NCBI RefSeq assembly: GCF_000429125.1
Contig: NZ_AUBG01000015.1
Coordinates: 1 to 64,000 of the forward strand
DNA from: Aequorivita capsosiphonis DSM 23843
GTDB taxonomy: Bacteria; Bacteroidota; Bacteroidia; Flavobacteriales; Flavobacteriaceae
DNA: 64,000 nucleotides
Reading direction: 5' to 3'
Every line of letters starts with the position of its first letter. The first letter of the stretch is position 1. The position numbers and the translations under genes were made by a program. Shown here piece after piece: positions 52,854 to 61,970 of the stretch. The notes under the pieces were generated by a model. That model saw only the letters and a program-made list of their open reading frames with translations. It did not search any database and was not told where the DNA came from.

Positions 52854-54206
52854 ATGGCAATAAAAGAATACGATGTTTTTGTAATAGGAACTGGTACAGC
52901 CGGAAAATCCGTGGCGTATGATTGCGCAGCCGAAGGAATGAAAGTGGCAATTGCCGACAATCGTGAATTTGGCGGCACTTGCTCTCAGCGTGGTTGTGAT
53001 CCTAAAAAGGTATTGGTAGGAATAACTGAAGCGATGCATCTTGCAGCGTGTTTAGAGGGAAAAGGAATCGCTTCGGTTCCAAAAATTGATTGGACCGCGC
53101 TTCAGAAATTTAAATCTACTTTTACCGATGCAATTCCCTTTACAACCGAAAGAGATCTTAATGAAGCTGGAATTACAATGTACCATCAATCCCCGCAGTT
53201 TTTGGATGAAAACACCCTTTCGGTAGAAGGCAAAACAGTGAAAGCGAAGAAAATTGTAATCGCTACCGGACAAAAACCGATGGAGCTGAAAATTCCTGGA
53301 AGAGATTATTTAAAAATAAGTGATGACTTTTTAGAATTGCCAGAATTGCCAGAAAGCATTGTATTTGTGGGTGGAGGTTATATTGGGATGGAATTTGCGC
53401 ACATCGCAGCTCGTTGTGGGGCAAAGGTTACTATTGTTGAGTTTGGACCTCGTCCACTCGGTCCTTTTGATGCAGATATTGTTTCCCACCTTACAAAAGC
53501 TTCGGAAGAATTGGGAATTAAATTTATTTTCAACGCAAAGGTTTCCGAAGTGGAAAAACTTCAGAAAAATTATCGTGTTTCATTTCAGAAGAACGGCAAA
53601 ACCCAATCGGTCGATGCGCGAATGGTTTTTAATACCGCTGGCCGCGTTCCTTCCATTGATGATTTAGATTTAGAAAAAGGAAATGTCTCCTTTGAAAAAG
53701 GTGGGATTTCGGTAAATGAATATCTTCAAAATACCACCAATAAAAGTGTGTATTCTTGTGGTGATGTTTCCGCAAGTGGGTCGCTTCCATTAACGCCTAC
53801 ATCCTCTCAAGAAGCGCGAATTGTTTCGTTAAATATCAGAAAAGGGAATCATACAAAAATGGATTTTCCTCCCGTTCCATCCGTTGTTTTCACTATTCCA
53901 CAAGTGGCAACTATTGGGTTGACCGAAGAAGAAGCCAAGGAAAAAGGATATAATTATGTGGTAGAATATAAAAGTGTCCCGCAATGGTTTAACGCCAAAC
54001 GTATCAATGAAAAGGTTTATGCTTATAAAACTATTGTCGACAAAGACAGAAATATTGTTCTTGGCGCTCACATTATCGCTTCGGAAGCTGGTGAAATGAT
54101 AAATCTTTTTGTGCTAGCAATGTGTGGAAAATTGACTTGCGAAAATATAAAGGCAATGATTTTCGCTTATCCAACTTGGGGGAATGATATTAAGGGAATG
54201 GTTTGA
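52854..54206 (+). CDS. Pyridine nucleotide-disulfide oxidoreductase-like flavoprotein lacking the His-Glu dyad
   Basis: A 450-aa FAD/NAD(P) enzyme of the glutathione reductase/dihydrolipoamide dehydrogenase family. FAD site VIGTGTAGKSVAYD (10-23), redox Cys43 and Cys48 in GGTCSQRGCDPKK, NAD(P) site FVGGGYIGMEFAHIAARCGA, second FAD motif SVYSCGDVSASG. The C-terminal interface, normally HPTxxE, reads FAYPTWGND: His is replaced by Tyr439 and Glu by Asn444. The proton-donating dyad is therefore absent, so a thiol substrate at that interface is doubtful. True substrate unknown. Leader carries a hairpin. Confidence 0.88.
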   Translation: MAIKEYDVFVIGTGTAGKSVAYDCAAEGMKVAIADNREFGGTCSQRGCDPKKVLVGITEAMHLAACLEGKGIASVPKIDWTALQKFKSTFTDAIPFTTERDLNEAGITMYHQSPQFLDENTLSVEGKTVKAKKIVIATGQKPMELKIPGRDYLKISDDFLELPELPESIVFVGGGYIGMEFAHIAARCGAKVTIVEFGPRPLGPFDADIVSHLTKASEELGIKFIFNAKVSEVEKLQKNYRVSFQKNGKTQSVDARMVFNTAGRVPSIDDLDLEKGNVSFEKGGISVNEYLQNTTNKSVYSCGDVSASGSLPLTPTSSQEARIVSLNIRKGNHTKMDFPPVPSVVFTIPQVATIGLTEEEAKEKGYNYVVEYKSVPQWFNAKRINEKVYAYKTIVDKDRNIVLGAHIIASEAGEMINLFVLAMCGKLTCENIKAMIFAYPTWGNDIKGMV

Positions 54207-54341
54207 GGGAAATCGAAACTGAAAACGAAAACGAAATTGAGATGATAGTTGTAGCTGTAGATTTGGTTAATATCTAAAGTTATTTTTTATGTGATTTTTG
54301 TAAAGTCTAGCGACCTTCTGGTCGTAGAAGGGTCTTAAATC

Positions 54342-55145
54342 TTATGTCTTTTTTTGAGAATATTCCTTCCATTTATTAATTGGACTGGTTGCGCGATTTT
54401 TAAAACCGTGATACCCACTGCTAATACTTAAAACTACCGCAACGGCAAGTGCTGCATTGGCAACTGTTTGACTTACTTCCCAATTTGCTACACTAATGGC
54501 AATCAATGCCCAAGCCCCAACTAAGGCAAATTCTCGCATATTTCTTCTCCAAGTAACTACTAGGTTTATGATTCCTGCAATAATGATCATTGTCACTGCC
54601 CAGGAAATTTCACTATAACCCCAAGCATTCCATTTTATACTGGTTAAATAAGCCGAAACATTTGCGATGCTTGCAACAGTAACCCAGCCGCTATAAAATA
54701 CAAACGGCCACCAAAGAAATGCTATTACGGAAATTGGCGCATCCCAAAGTTCCATTCGGTTTTTCATCACGATTTTTAAGAGGGAATAGAGAAGCACAAA
54801 AATTGCAAGAATGGAATATTCCATAAAACCATAGAGCCAAAAGGTAATCCACATTATATTGGCGAAGCAGGAAAGTACAAACCACCAGCCTGTTTTCAAA
54901 ATAAATGCATCATCCCGCACTTTTTTAAAAAGACTTCGGCTTTGGTAAATTACAAAGCCCAAAAGCATCAAATAAATAAGTCCCCAAATGGAAAAAGCGT
55001 ATCCCGCTGGTGTAAACAAGTTGTTGTTAGCTTTTGAAATATCTGCAATAGTCGTATTATTTATTGCACCCGTTCCCGAAAGATAGTTAACAAAAACCAT
55101 TATCGCGAAAAGTATGATATTAGCTATTTGTAGTGTCTTTTTCAT
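54342..55145 (-). CDS. TspO/MBR-like tryptophan-rich membrane protein
   Basis: A 267-aa integral membrane protein with about eight hydrophobic segments rich in Trp. The stretch FTPAGYAFSIWGLIYLML is typical of long bacterial TspO-like proteins annotated as tryptophan-rich sensory proteins. Classical TspO is half this length. Ligand and role are unknown. It follows pdeM by 6 nt and is probably cotranscribed with it, although no functional link is evident. Confidence 0.72.
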   Translation of the reverse strand: MKKTLQIANIILFAIMVFVNYLSGTGAINNTTIADISKANNNLFTPAGYAFSIWGLIYLMLLGFVIYQSRSLFKKVRDDAFILKTGWWFVLSCFANIMWITFWLYGFMEYSILAIFVLLYSLLKIVMKNRMELWDAPISVIAFLWWPFVFYSGWVTVASIANVSAYLTSIKWNAWGYSEISWAVTMIIIAGIINLVVTWRRNMREFALVGAWALIAISVANWEVSQTVANAALAVAVVLSISSGYHGFKNRATSPINKWKEYSQKKT

Positions 55146-55151
55146 AATGGC

Positions 55152-55790
55152 TTAGTTTTTAGAAACACAGAATACTTCTCCTTCCACAATTGCATAAACC
55201 TCATCTTTTTCCGAAGGGGTTAAAATGTGTTTCCCCGTAAAGTTACCAAAAGCGGGTAAAATAAGTTGGTTTTCTGTTTTATAAAAACAAGGAAGTCTTA
55301 AAAATTGTCTGCCCACTCCTTTCATTCTAATTCCTGGGTGGATGTGACCAGAAAAATTAAACATTTCTTCTAGTTCTGTTGGGTGATGTGTTAAATAAAA
55401 ACCATCCAATAACAACTCATCAAACACATTTACACCTAAATCTTCGTATAAATAGTTTGGGATAATATCGTGATTTCCTGAAATAAGGATAACTTTGGCT
55501 TTGCAGTATTCCACCCATTTTTCAAAATCATTCCATTCCTCGTTTAATTTGCTGTGAAATAAATCGCCGAGAAAACACACAGTATCTGGTTCAAAATGAT
55601 TGGTGACCTCAGTGAGTTTTTCGAAATTTTGATATGCGGCAGTTGCAGGAACGGGAGCGCCATATTTTCTGAAGTGAACAACTTTTCCCAAATGGACATC
55701 TGCAATTAGAAGCATTTTTTGATCTTCCCAATAAATGGCACCGCTTGGGTGAAGGGTAAAATTCTGGGTATTTATTTGGATCTTTTTCAT
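55152..55790 (-). CDS. pdeM: PdeM, ligase-associated DNA damage response metallophosphoesterase
   Basis: A 212-aa calcineurin-like nuclease. Metal motifs: LLIADVHLGK, FLGDLFHSK, ISGNHDIIPN, LTHHPTE and FSGHIHPG. KVVHFRKYGAPVP after motif I is specific to the ligase-associated group. Characterised homologues are manganese-dependent DNA nucleases encoded with a DNA ligase, Lhr-core helicase and MBL exonuclease. Here the other three genes lie 2 to 7 kb upstream on the same strand, separated by two unrelated genes. The start is at the first ATG. Confidence 0.92.
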   Translation of the reverse strand: MKKIQINTQNFTLHPSGAIYWEDQKMLLIADVHLGKVVHFRKYGAPVPATAAYQNFEKLTEVTNHFEPDTVCFLGDLFHSKLNEEWNDFEKWVEYCKAKVILISGNHDIIPNYLYEDLGVNVFDELLLDGFYLTHHPTELEEMFNFSGHIHPGIRMKGVGRQFLRLPCFYKTENQLILPAFGNFTGKHILTPSEKDEVYAIVEGEVFCVSKN

Positions 55791-55851
55791 CTACACTCAC
55801 AAAGATAGAACATCCAAAACTAAAATATATCTCTAAAACAATGTGATTATC

Positions 55852-55899
55852 GGTGATTGTATTCACTGAATATACGTATATTTGGTGAATACAATCACC
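55852..55899 (+). promoter_or_regulatory. 48-bp near-perfect palindrome overlapping the ATPase promoter
   Basis: Arms GGTGATTGTATTCAC (55852-55866) and GTGAATACAATCACC (55885-55899) are exact complements, 15 bp. The 18-nt middle contains the dyad AATATACGTATATT, so only two positions per side fail to pair. TTG at 55857-55859, 17 nt, TATATTTG at 55877-55884 form a good promoter inside it; the right arm covers the expected start site, 5 nt before the ATG. This is the geometry of an autorepression operator. Confidence 0.75.
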
Positions 55900-55903
55900 A
55901 TAT

Positions 55904-57025
55904 ATGCAATTCGAAAGGATAATTCAACCTTATATTGAGAAGAAAATGGGTAATGGTAAGGCCATTATTCTCATTGGGCCAAGACAAGTTGGGAAGACGA
56001 CGCTTATTCGGGAAATTCTACTCAATAAGAATTATCTGTTTTTAAATGGCGATGATCCTACAGTTCGCCAAGTTCTAAATTCACCAAATACCAAGGAGCT
56101 CGAAAATATAATTGGTGGGAAAAATTACGTTTTTATCGATGAAGCCCAACGTATTGAAAATATTGGACTTACCTCTAAAATTATAACTGATCAATTTCCA
56201 GATGTTCAACTTCTGCTATGCGGATCATCATCTTTTGAACTGAACAATCAAATAAATGAACCCTTAACCGGAAGAAAATGGGAATATGAACTTTTCCCGA
56301 TTTCCTGGTCCGAAATGGAAAATACTGTTGGTTATCTTGAAGCAAAACAGCAACTTAATCTTCGATTGATATATGGAATGTATCCAGAAGTTCTTACATC
56401 AATTGGTTCTGAAAAGGAAGTTCTTAAGGAGCTTGTGAGTAGTTATTTGTATAAGGATATTTTGGCGTTAAGCGGTATTCGCAAAGCGGAAGTCTTAGAC
56501 AAACTCTTACGGGCACTTGCCTTTCAAGTTGGCAATGAAGTGAGTTATAATGAAGTTGCACAGTTGGTTGGTATCGACAAAAACACTGTTTCAAATTATA
56601 TTGATATGCTTTGTAAAGCTTATGTAATATTTAAAATACCAAGTTTTAGCAAAAACCTTCGCAATGAAATTAAGACCAATCAAAAAATCTATTTTTATGA
56701 TAACGGAGTACGAAACGCCGTAATAGGCAATCTGAATTTGCTTGAAACTCGTGCCGATAAAGGCGCTCTATGGGAAAATTTTATAATTGCTGAAAGATTA
56801 AAAGTGCTTCGTTATTCTAAGAGTGATGCCCGAATGTATTTTTGGCGAACCGTTCGCCAACAGGAAATTGATTATGTGGAAGAAAATGCGGGACAAATAA
56901 AAGGCTTCGAATTTAAATTCAACCCTAAAGCCGAAACCAAAATTCCAAAACTTTTCGGGGAAACCTACAATACCGAAGTTAATGTTGTGAATACTGAAAA
57001 TTTTCGAGGGTTTTTGGAACTCTGA
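55904..57025 (+). CDS. AAA-type ATPase with C-terminal DUF4143 domain
   Basis: A 373-aa protein. Walker A IGPRQVGKTTLIRE (about 23-36), Walker B YVFIDEAQRIENIG, sensor-like LLCGSSSFELN, then DUF4143 (about 190-345) with EVSYNEVAQLVGIDKNTVSNYIDML (winged helix-like), FYDNGVRNAVIGNLN and FWRTVRQQEIDYVEE, a nuclease-fold-like segment. The family is widespread in Bacteroidota and its function is unknown. It is inserted, on the opposite strand, inside the ligase-associated cassette, with a strong palindromic promoter. Confidence 0.9.
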   Translation: MQFERIIQPYIEKKMGNGKAIILIGPRQVGKTTLIREILLNKNYLFLNGDDPTVRQVLNSPNTKELENIIGGKNYVFIDEAQRIENIGLTSKIITDQFPDVQLLLCGSSSFELNNQINEPLTGRKWEYELFPISWSEMENTVGYLEAKQQLNLRLIYGMYPEVLTSIGSEKEVLKELVSSYLYKDILALSGIRKAEVLDKLLRALAFQVGNEVSYNEVAQLVGIDKNTVSNYIDMLCKAYVIFKIPSFSKNLRNEIKTNQKIYFYDNGVRNAVIGNLNLLETRADKGALWENFIIAERLKVLRYSKSDARMYFWRTVRQQEIDYVEENAGQIKGFEFKFNPKAETKIPKLFGETYNTEVNVVNTENFRGFLEL

Positions 57026-57043
57026 AAAAATATATTTCTGATA

Positions 57044-57095
57044 AAACCTCACAAGTTTTCCTCCTGCGGCGGACAAGTAAAAACCTGTGAGGTTT
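57044..57095. repeat. Family A hairpin repeat, copy 2
   Basis: Arms AAACCTCACAAGTTTT and AAAACCTGTGAGGTTT pair with one mismatch around the core CCTCCTGCGGCGGACAAGT. It lies between the convergent ATPase and transglutaminase-like genes and can terminate both. Confidence 0.75.
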
Positions 57096-57110
57096 GGCGC
57101 CAATCTTAGT

Positions 57111-57668
57111 TTAAAGCGAAATATTATTAATACACTTTTCACGAATCTCCCAAACTTCTTCAAATGTGAAATTCACTTCATTTTCCGTAAGCCACTTTTT
57201 GAGGTAATTCTTATGAAAATCAACTTTAAAGTTCGAGACTTGTTCAGGTAGAATTTCGATTTCTTTCATAATATCCTTTTTAATCCTTGCAAAATCTGAA
57301 GTGGCGGAAGTTACATCAACTCTTTCATCTTTATATTTAAGATAACAATGAGCCTCAGGAATGTAATTCAGATTATTTTCAGAAAGAGCAGGAGTTATTT
57401 TGGGTGTATTGATTTCGCTCATTTTATAAATTCCCAGCATCAATTTGACTTCTGAAAAATTATTTTCCATTGCAACAGCCTTTAAAAAAGCGTGCTTAGA
57501 ACTGCAAGTTCCCTTACTTTCTGATATAATCAAATATAAATCCTCCCTATTTGTATTTCTTCCATAAGGCAAATTCTTTACAAAAAATAGCAGCGATTGA
57601 AAGTCGTGGATGCCATAAGCTTTTAGTCTTTTTGTAAAAGTGTCGTTTGATTTAAACTCAAAATCCAT
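57111..57668 (-). CDS. Transglutaminase-like fold protein
   Basis: A 185-aa cytoplasmic protein without signal peptide. The catalytic-type triad pattern of transglutaminase-like proteases can be read: Cys in GTCSSKHAFLKAVA, His in PEAHCYLKYKDERVDVTSAT, and Asp in RVDVTSA. YGIHDFQSLLFFVKNLPYGRN precedes it. The family often forms peptidase-like or amidase-like domains in DNA-repair or defence neighbourhoods. The call is by motif only. It is bracketed by two family A hairpins and lies directly downstream of the Lhr-like gene. Confidence 0.6.
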   Translation of the reverse strand: MDFEFKSNDTFTKRLKAYGIHDFQSLLFFVKNLPYGRNTNREDLYLIISESKGTCSSKHAFLKAVAMENNFSEVKLMLGIYKMSEINTPKITPALSENNLNYIPEAHCYLKYKDERVDVTSATSDFARIKKDIMKEIEILPEQVSNFKVDFHKNYLKKWLTENEVNFTFEEVWEIREKCINNISL

Positions 57669-57687
57669 AATTCTATTTTAAAAATAA

Positions 57688-57735
57688 ATCTTCAGGCATT
57701 TCCTCCTTCGGCACACAAGTGGAAACCCTGAAGAT
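57688..57735. repeat. Family A hairpin repeat, copy 3
   Basis: Arms ATCTTCAGG and CCTGAAGAT with inner TTTCC/GGAAA enclose the core CCTTCGGCACACAAGT. Same orientation as copy 2. It sits 7 nt after the Lhr-like stop codon, upstream of the transglutaminase-like start. Confidence 0.7.
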
Positions 57736-57741
57736 AGTTCG

Positions 57742-60201
57742 TCATTTCTCAAGCAGCAAAGTCATTCTCTTTATTCTATCTGCTAATTTTTCCGAAGAAA
57801 GTTTTTCTCGAAGTCTATCGGTAATTATTGGAAAACTGAAGGGCGTGGCTTTTTGGCATTGTTTCCAGATAATTTCTTGTTTATTTATGCGTTCCAAAGC
57901 CAGCCGTAATCGACCTTCTTCTAACTGATGTTCAAAGGTTTCACGATAGGCTTGAAGATATAACAGATTGTTTGGCTCATAATCTCTAAAAACATCAAAG
58001 AGGAGTTGGCTATTACTTTGCAAATGTTTCGTTTTAATGAATTTGTTCGGATAACCTTGAAAAACCATTCCACTAATTACCGCAATATCTCGAAATTTCC
58101 GTCGTGCCAATTCGGTAGCATTTAAACTTTTTTGAAGATCATCATACAGATATTCTTCAGAAAACAAGTTATTGTCCAATATGGTTTGAATATCTAAAAA
58201 TTGGTCGCTTAGCAATTCAAAACCATAATCGTTGTAAGCTAAAGAAAAGGTTATTGGCGATAACAAACTGATTCTATACGCCAATAAACTGCTCATAGCC
58301 TCGTGTACAAATCTACCTTCAAAAGGATAAAATATTGAATGATACCCCTCTCGGGTTTTGAAGGTTTCAATTAAGAATTCATTTTCTCCTGGAACAATGC
58401 TTTCGCGTTCTTGACGATCAAAAATATGGCTTAAGGCCTTCAGTTCTGGAGTATTGCGTTTATGGTCTGCTTCGCTTTGCATTTCTTCGCGAAGAATTTT
58501 ACTCATCTGTGAGGAAAGCGGCAAACGTCCGCCCATAAAACTTACAATATTTCTGGTGCGTTTATTAGATTTTCTCACCTGTGCTTGCATTTGCCTAAGT
58601 CGAACCAATTCCAATGTTCTTCCAGCAAAAACAAAAGTGTCACCAGGCTTCATCTTGCTTATAAACCATTCTTCAATAGTTCCAATAAATCCGCCAGAAA
58701 CATATTTAACCAACATCATAGAATCGCTCACAATAGTTCCTATACTAAGGCGATGCATCATTGCGATTCGTCTACTCTCCACTTTAAAAAGACCTTCAGG
58801 AGTTACTTCCACTTTTTTATATTCGTCGTAAGCTTGGAGGCTTTGACTTCCCAAAGTGATGAAATTAAGGCACCAATTCCATTGTTCTTCCGTTATTCCT
58901 TGAAAACAGAAGGTGTTTTTTATTTCTGGGAAAATTTCAGTCGCAAAGAATCCTTCGCTCACCGCCAATGTGACCAAATACTGAATTAATACGTCGAAAC
59001 TGAGTAAATACGGAGTTCGATCTTCAACAACTTCTTCTTTCACGGCTCTTTTTAAAGCCGAAGCTTCCAGTAATTCCAAAGCGTGAGTTGGTAAAAAATA
59101 TATCACCGAAGCTTCTCCTGGACGGTGGTTACTTCTTCCCGCACGTTGTAGAAACTTTGCAACTCCTTTTGGTCCACCAATTTGGATTACGGTTTCCACA
59201 GGGGCAAAATCCACTCCCAAATCCAGACTGGAAGTTGCAACCACCGCCAATAATGATTCATTCCGGATGGCTTGTTCCACCCAAAGACGTGTATCTTTCG
59301 CAATACTTCCGTGATGCATCGCCAATTCACCGGCAAATTCGGGATGCTTTTCAAGCAGTTTTTGAAACCAAATTTCACATTGACCCCGTGTGTTAGTAAA
59401 AATAATCGTGGTTTTGCTCGCTTTAATGATCGGTACAATTTCTTCTAAAAGATGTATCCCCAAATGTCCGCGCCACGGAAATGTTTCCATCTTTTTTGGA
59501 ATAATGGAACGGACTTCAATTTTGGATTTCTGTTTGGCTTTTATTAAGACAGAATTTTTTCTGAATTCAGGATCCATTCCCAAGAGAACATCCTGTGCTT
59601 CTTCCAAGTTTCCTATGGTCGCAGAGATTCCCCATATTCGCAACTTAGGCGAAACGGTTTTTAAACGGGAAAGCGCCAGTTCCATTTGCACGCCCCGTTT
59701 GCTTCCCAAAAGTTCGTGCCATTCATCTACTACTATAGCCGTTAGGGTTTTAAAGGTTTTGTCATATCCTTTTGAAGCCAACAGCAGCATTAAACTTTCT
59801 GGGGTTGTGATCAGCAAATCTGGCATTTGGCGTTTTTGTTTTGCACGGTCACTTTGTGAAGTATCTCCAGTTCGTATTCCAATGGTCATTCCAGTTCCCA
59901 AATCATCTGCAAAACGTTGGGCGGCTTGTTGAATTTCTACGGATAGTGCGCGTAATGGTGTTATCCAAATGGCCTTTATCCCTTTTCTATGTTTCGTTTT
60001 ATAATCTGGATTCTCTTTTAAATATTGAAGTACAATGGGAATCCAAAGCGCGTATGTTTTTCCACTACCCGTTGGCGCGTTGAGCAAGCCGTGTTTTCCT
60101 TCTAGGAATGCTTTCCAGGTTTGCTTTTGGAATGGGAAGGATTTCCATTCCTTCGACTGAAACCAATCCTCTGCAATCGAAATGAGTTCGGATTGTTTCA
60201 T
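57742..60201 (-). CDS. Lhr-like DEXH helicase, ligase-associated
   Basis: An 819-aa SF2 helicase. Walker A NAPTGSGKTYALWIP, IWITPLRALSVEI, TTPESLMLLLASKG, DEWHELLGSKRG (DEXH), ISATIGN, IIFTNTRGQCEIWFQ, VVATSSLDLGVDFAPVE, and QRAGRSNHRPGE. The C-terminal winged-helix and Lhr-core domains follow. It matches the Lhr-core helicases of the ligase-associated damage response cassette, which translocate 3' to 5' on single-stranded DNA and unwind RNA:DNA hybrids. Its ATG overlaps the ligase stop codon by 4 nt, indicating translational coupling. Confidence 0.93.
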   Translation of the reverse strand: MKQSELISIAEDWFQSKEWKSFPFQKQTWKAFLEGKHGLLNAPTGSGKTYALWIPIVLQYLKENPDYKTKHRKGIKAIWITPLRALSVEIQQAAQRFADDLGTGMTIGIRTGDTSQSDRAKQKRQMPDLLITTPESLMLLLASKGYDKTFKTLTAIVVDEWHELLGSKRGVQMELALSRLKTVSPKLRIWGISATIGNLEEAQDVLLGMDPEFRKNSVLIKAKQKSKIEVRSIIPKKMETFPWRGHLGIHLLEEIVPIIKASKTTIIFTNTRGQCEIWFQKLLEKHPEFAGELAMHHGSIAKDTRLWVEQAIRNESLLAVVATSSLDLGVDFAPVETVIQIGGPKGVAKFLQRAGRSNHRPGEASVIYFLPTHALELLEASALKRAVKEEVVEDRTPYLLSFDVLIQYLVTLAVSEGFFATEIFPEIKNTFCFQGITEEQWNWCLNFITLGSQSLQAYDEYKKVEVTPEGLFKVESRRIAMMHRLSIGTIVSDSMMLVKYVSGGFIGTIEEWFISKMKPGDTFVFAGRTLELVRLRQMQAQVRKSNKRTRNIVSFMGGRLPLSSQMSKILREEMQSEADHKRNTPELKALSHIFDRQERESIVPGENEFLIETFKTREGYHSIFYPFEGRFVHEAMSSLLAYRISLLSPITFSLAYNDYGFELLSDQFLDIQTILDNNLFSEEYLYDDLQKSLNATELARRKFRDIAVISGMVFQGYPNKFIKTKHLQSNSQLLFDVFRDYEPNNLLYLQAYRETFEHQLEEGRLRLALERINKQEIIWKQCQKATPFSFPIITDRLREKLSSEKLADRIKRMTLLLEK

Positions 60202-61790
60202 TTTGGGATTAATGCTTTAAGGTCGGAAAGCGTATTGGCCTCTTCTATTGGTTTATCTTTCCGCCATCTTAAAATCCTTGGAAAACGAGTGGCGATTCCA
60301 CTTTTATGACGGCTGCTTTCGGCAATTCCTTCGAATCCGATTTCAAAGACGTGATGCGGCGTTACGCTTCTTACTGGGCCGAAGCGCTCTAAAGTGTTCT
60401 TCTTTATCCAAGCGTCAACTTGTCTAAATTCAGCATCAGTTAGGCCAGAATACGCTTTTGCAAAAGTTACCAATTCACCATCGTTCCAAAGCCCAAAAGT
60501 ATAGTCGGTATATAGATTGGCTCTTCGTCCGTGGCCGCGCATGGCGTAGGTTAAGACGGCGTCAATGGTGAAAGGATCAATTTTCCACTTCCACCAATCT
60601 CCTTTTTTTCTTCCTACTAAATAGGGCGAATCTTTTCGCTTGAGCATTAAACCTTCGCTTCGTTTTTCTCTGGAAAGATCGCGTTCAGCAGCAGCCTCTT
60701 CCCAAGTTTCAAAATTCATCGTTTCGCTTAAATATATTCCAAATTCACTGGAATCAATGTTTTGAATTAATTCATCCAGAATTTGTCTTCTTTCTATAAA
60801 TGGTTTTTGACGAATATCTTTACCTTCCCATTCCAATATATCATAAGCATTCAGAATTACCGGTGTTTTCTTTAAAAGTGCTTTTGAAATATTCTTCCTT
60901 CCTATTCTCGTCTGGAGCGCATTGAAATTACCAATCTCCCCTTCGCCAAATGGTAAAATCTCTCCATCCAAAACAGTTCCGTTTGGAATAACTTTTAAAA
61001 ACTCCTGAAACTCTGGATATTTGTCCGTGACCAATTCCTCCCCGCGCGACCAAACGAAAACTTCGTCATTTCTGATAATCACCTGACTGCGGATTCCGTC
61101 CCATTTATGTTCAAAGCTCCAATCTGAAATTGGCCCCAGATCTTCTTGAAACTTATCTTCCACGGCATACGCCAAATAAAACGGATAGGGTTTACTAAGG
61201 TAATCCTCTTCGTTATGCTCAAGAATCAACTTTTTATAAGTAGTATTTTCAGGGGTCCAATCGCCCATTAATTTATAGGCTAATATATCCTCATCAATTC
61301 CTGTGGCTTTGGAAAGTGCACGGGTCATTAATTTTTGACTCACTCCTATTCTAAAACTTCCTGTTAGGATTTTATTAAAAACAAAACGTTCAAAATAATT
61401 CAGCGCCAACCAATTGTCGTGTAGGTATTTCTTTTTTTCTTCTTCGGAAAGAGTTCGGAGTTCGATAATTTCTGAAACAAATTGAGAAAGTGACTTCTTG
61501 GAATGTTCTTCCGAAGCTGGTAAGATTAATGCAATTGTTTCAGCCAAATCGCCAACAATATGATAACTTTCCTCAAAAAGCCAAAGTGGAATCCCACTGA
61601 TTTCTGTAGCCCAAAGTCGTAAAAGAGTAGTATTTACCGGACGTTTTGGACGTCGGTGTGAAAGTATGGCTATCGTCCAAAGCTTATCATCATCATTTGC
61701 ATTTTGAAAATAGGCAGTTAGCGCCGACACTTTTTCATTGGTTTTGTTGGTGCTGTCAAGCTTTTTTATGAGTTGGGCGAAGTCCTTCAT
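60198..61790 (-). CDS. ATP-dependent DNA ligase of the ligase-associated cassette
   Basis: A 530-aa ligase. Adenylation lysine in EHKWDGIRSQVII (KxDG), motif III-like TVLDGEILPF, motif IV EGLMLKRKDSPY and motif V GRKKGDWWKWK. The N-terminal 190 residues are the helical DNA-binding domain (ISGIPLWLFEESYHIVGD, FERFVFNKILTGSFRIGVSQ). Members join nicks and work with the MBL exonuclease and Lhr-like helicase. The ATG at 61790 is preferred over a TTG at 61808. It is the second gene of a coupled unit. Confidence 0.94.
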   Translation of the reverse strand: MKDFAQLIKKLDSTNKTNEKVSALTAYFQNANDDDKLWTIAILSHRRPKRPVNTTLLRLWATEISGIPLWLFEESYHIVGDLAETIALILPASEEHSKKSLSQFVSEIIELRTLSEEEKKKYLHDNWLALNYFERFVFNKILTGSFRIGVSQKLMTRALSKATGIDEDILAYKLMGDWTPENTTYKKLILEHNEEDYLSKPYPFYLAYAVEDKFQEDLGPISDWSFEHKWDGIRSQVIIRNDEVFVWSRGEELVTDKYPEFQEFLKVIPNGTVLDGEILPFGEGEIGNFNALQTRIGRKNISKALLKKTPVILNAYDILEWEGKDIRQKPFIERRQILDELIQNIDSSEFGIYLSETMNFETWEEAAAERDLSREKRSEGLMLKRKDSPYLVGRKKGDWWKWKIDPFTIDAVLTYAMRGHGRRANLYTDYTFGLWNDGELVTFAKAYSGLTDAEFRQVDAWIKKNTLERFGPVRSVTPHHVFEIGFEGIAESSRHKSGIATRFPRILRWRKDKPIEEANTLSDLKALIPK

Positions 61791-61898
61791 AAGCCCCCTA
61801 ATCCCCAAAGAGGGAATTGTGTTTGGTAATTAACTATCCGGGCTCTCAAGCGAGTTTTTCCTTTTCGCAACTGGTGCGTGGCAAGCTCTTGCAAAAAG

Positions 61899-61944
61899 AA
61901 ACACCCCGCCTTCGGCACTTCTCCTTGAAATAAGAAGGAGAGCA
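61899..61944. repeat. CGCCTTCGGC-type repeat between ligase and exonuclease genes
   Basis: AAACACCCCGCCTTCGGC, CTTCTCCTTGAAATAAGAAG and GAGAGC form a hairpin (CTCCTT/AAGGAG) with the flanking word GCCTTCGGC. This combination recalls a common Bacteroidota intergenic repeat. The exonuclease stop lies 27 nt away. Confidence 0.55.
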
Positions 61945-61970
61945 TTTGTGAATTTAATTTAAATAGTAAG

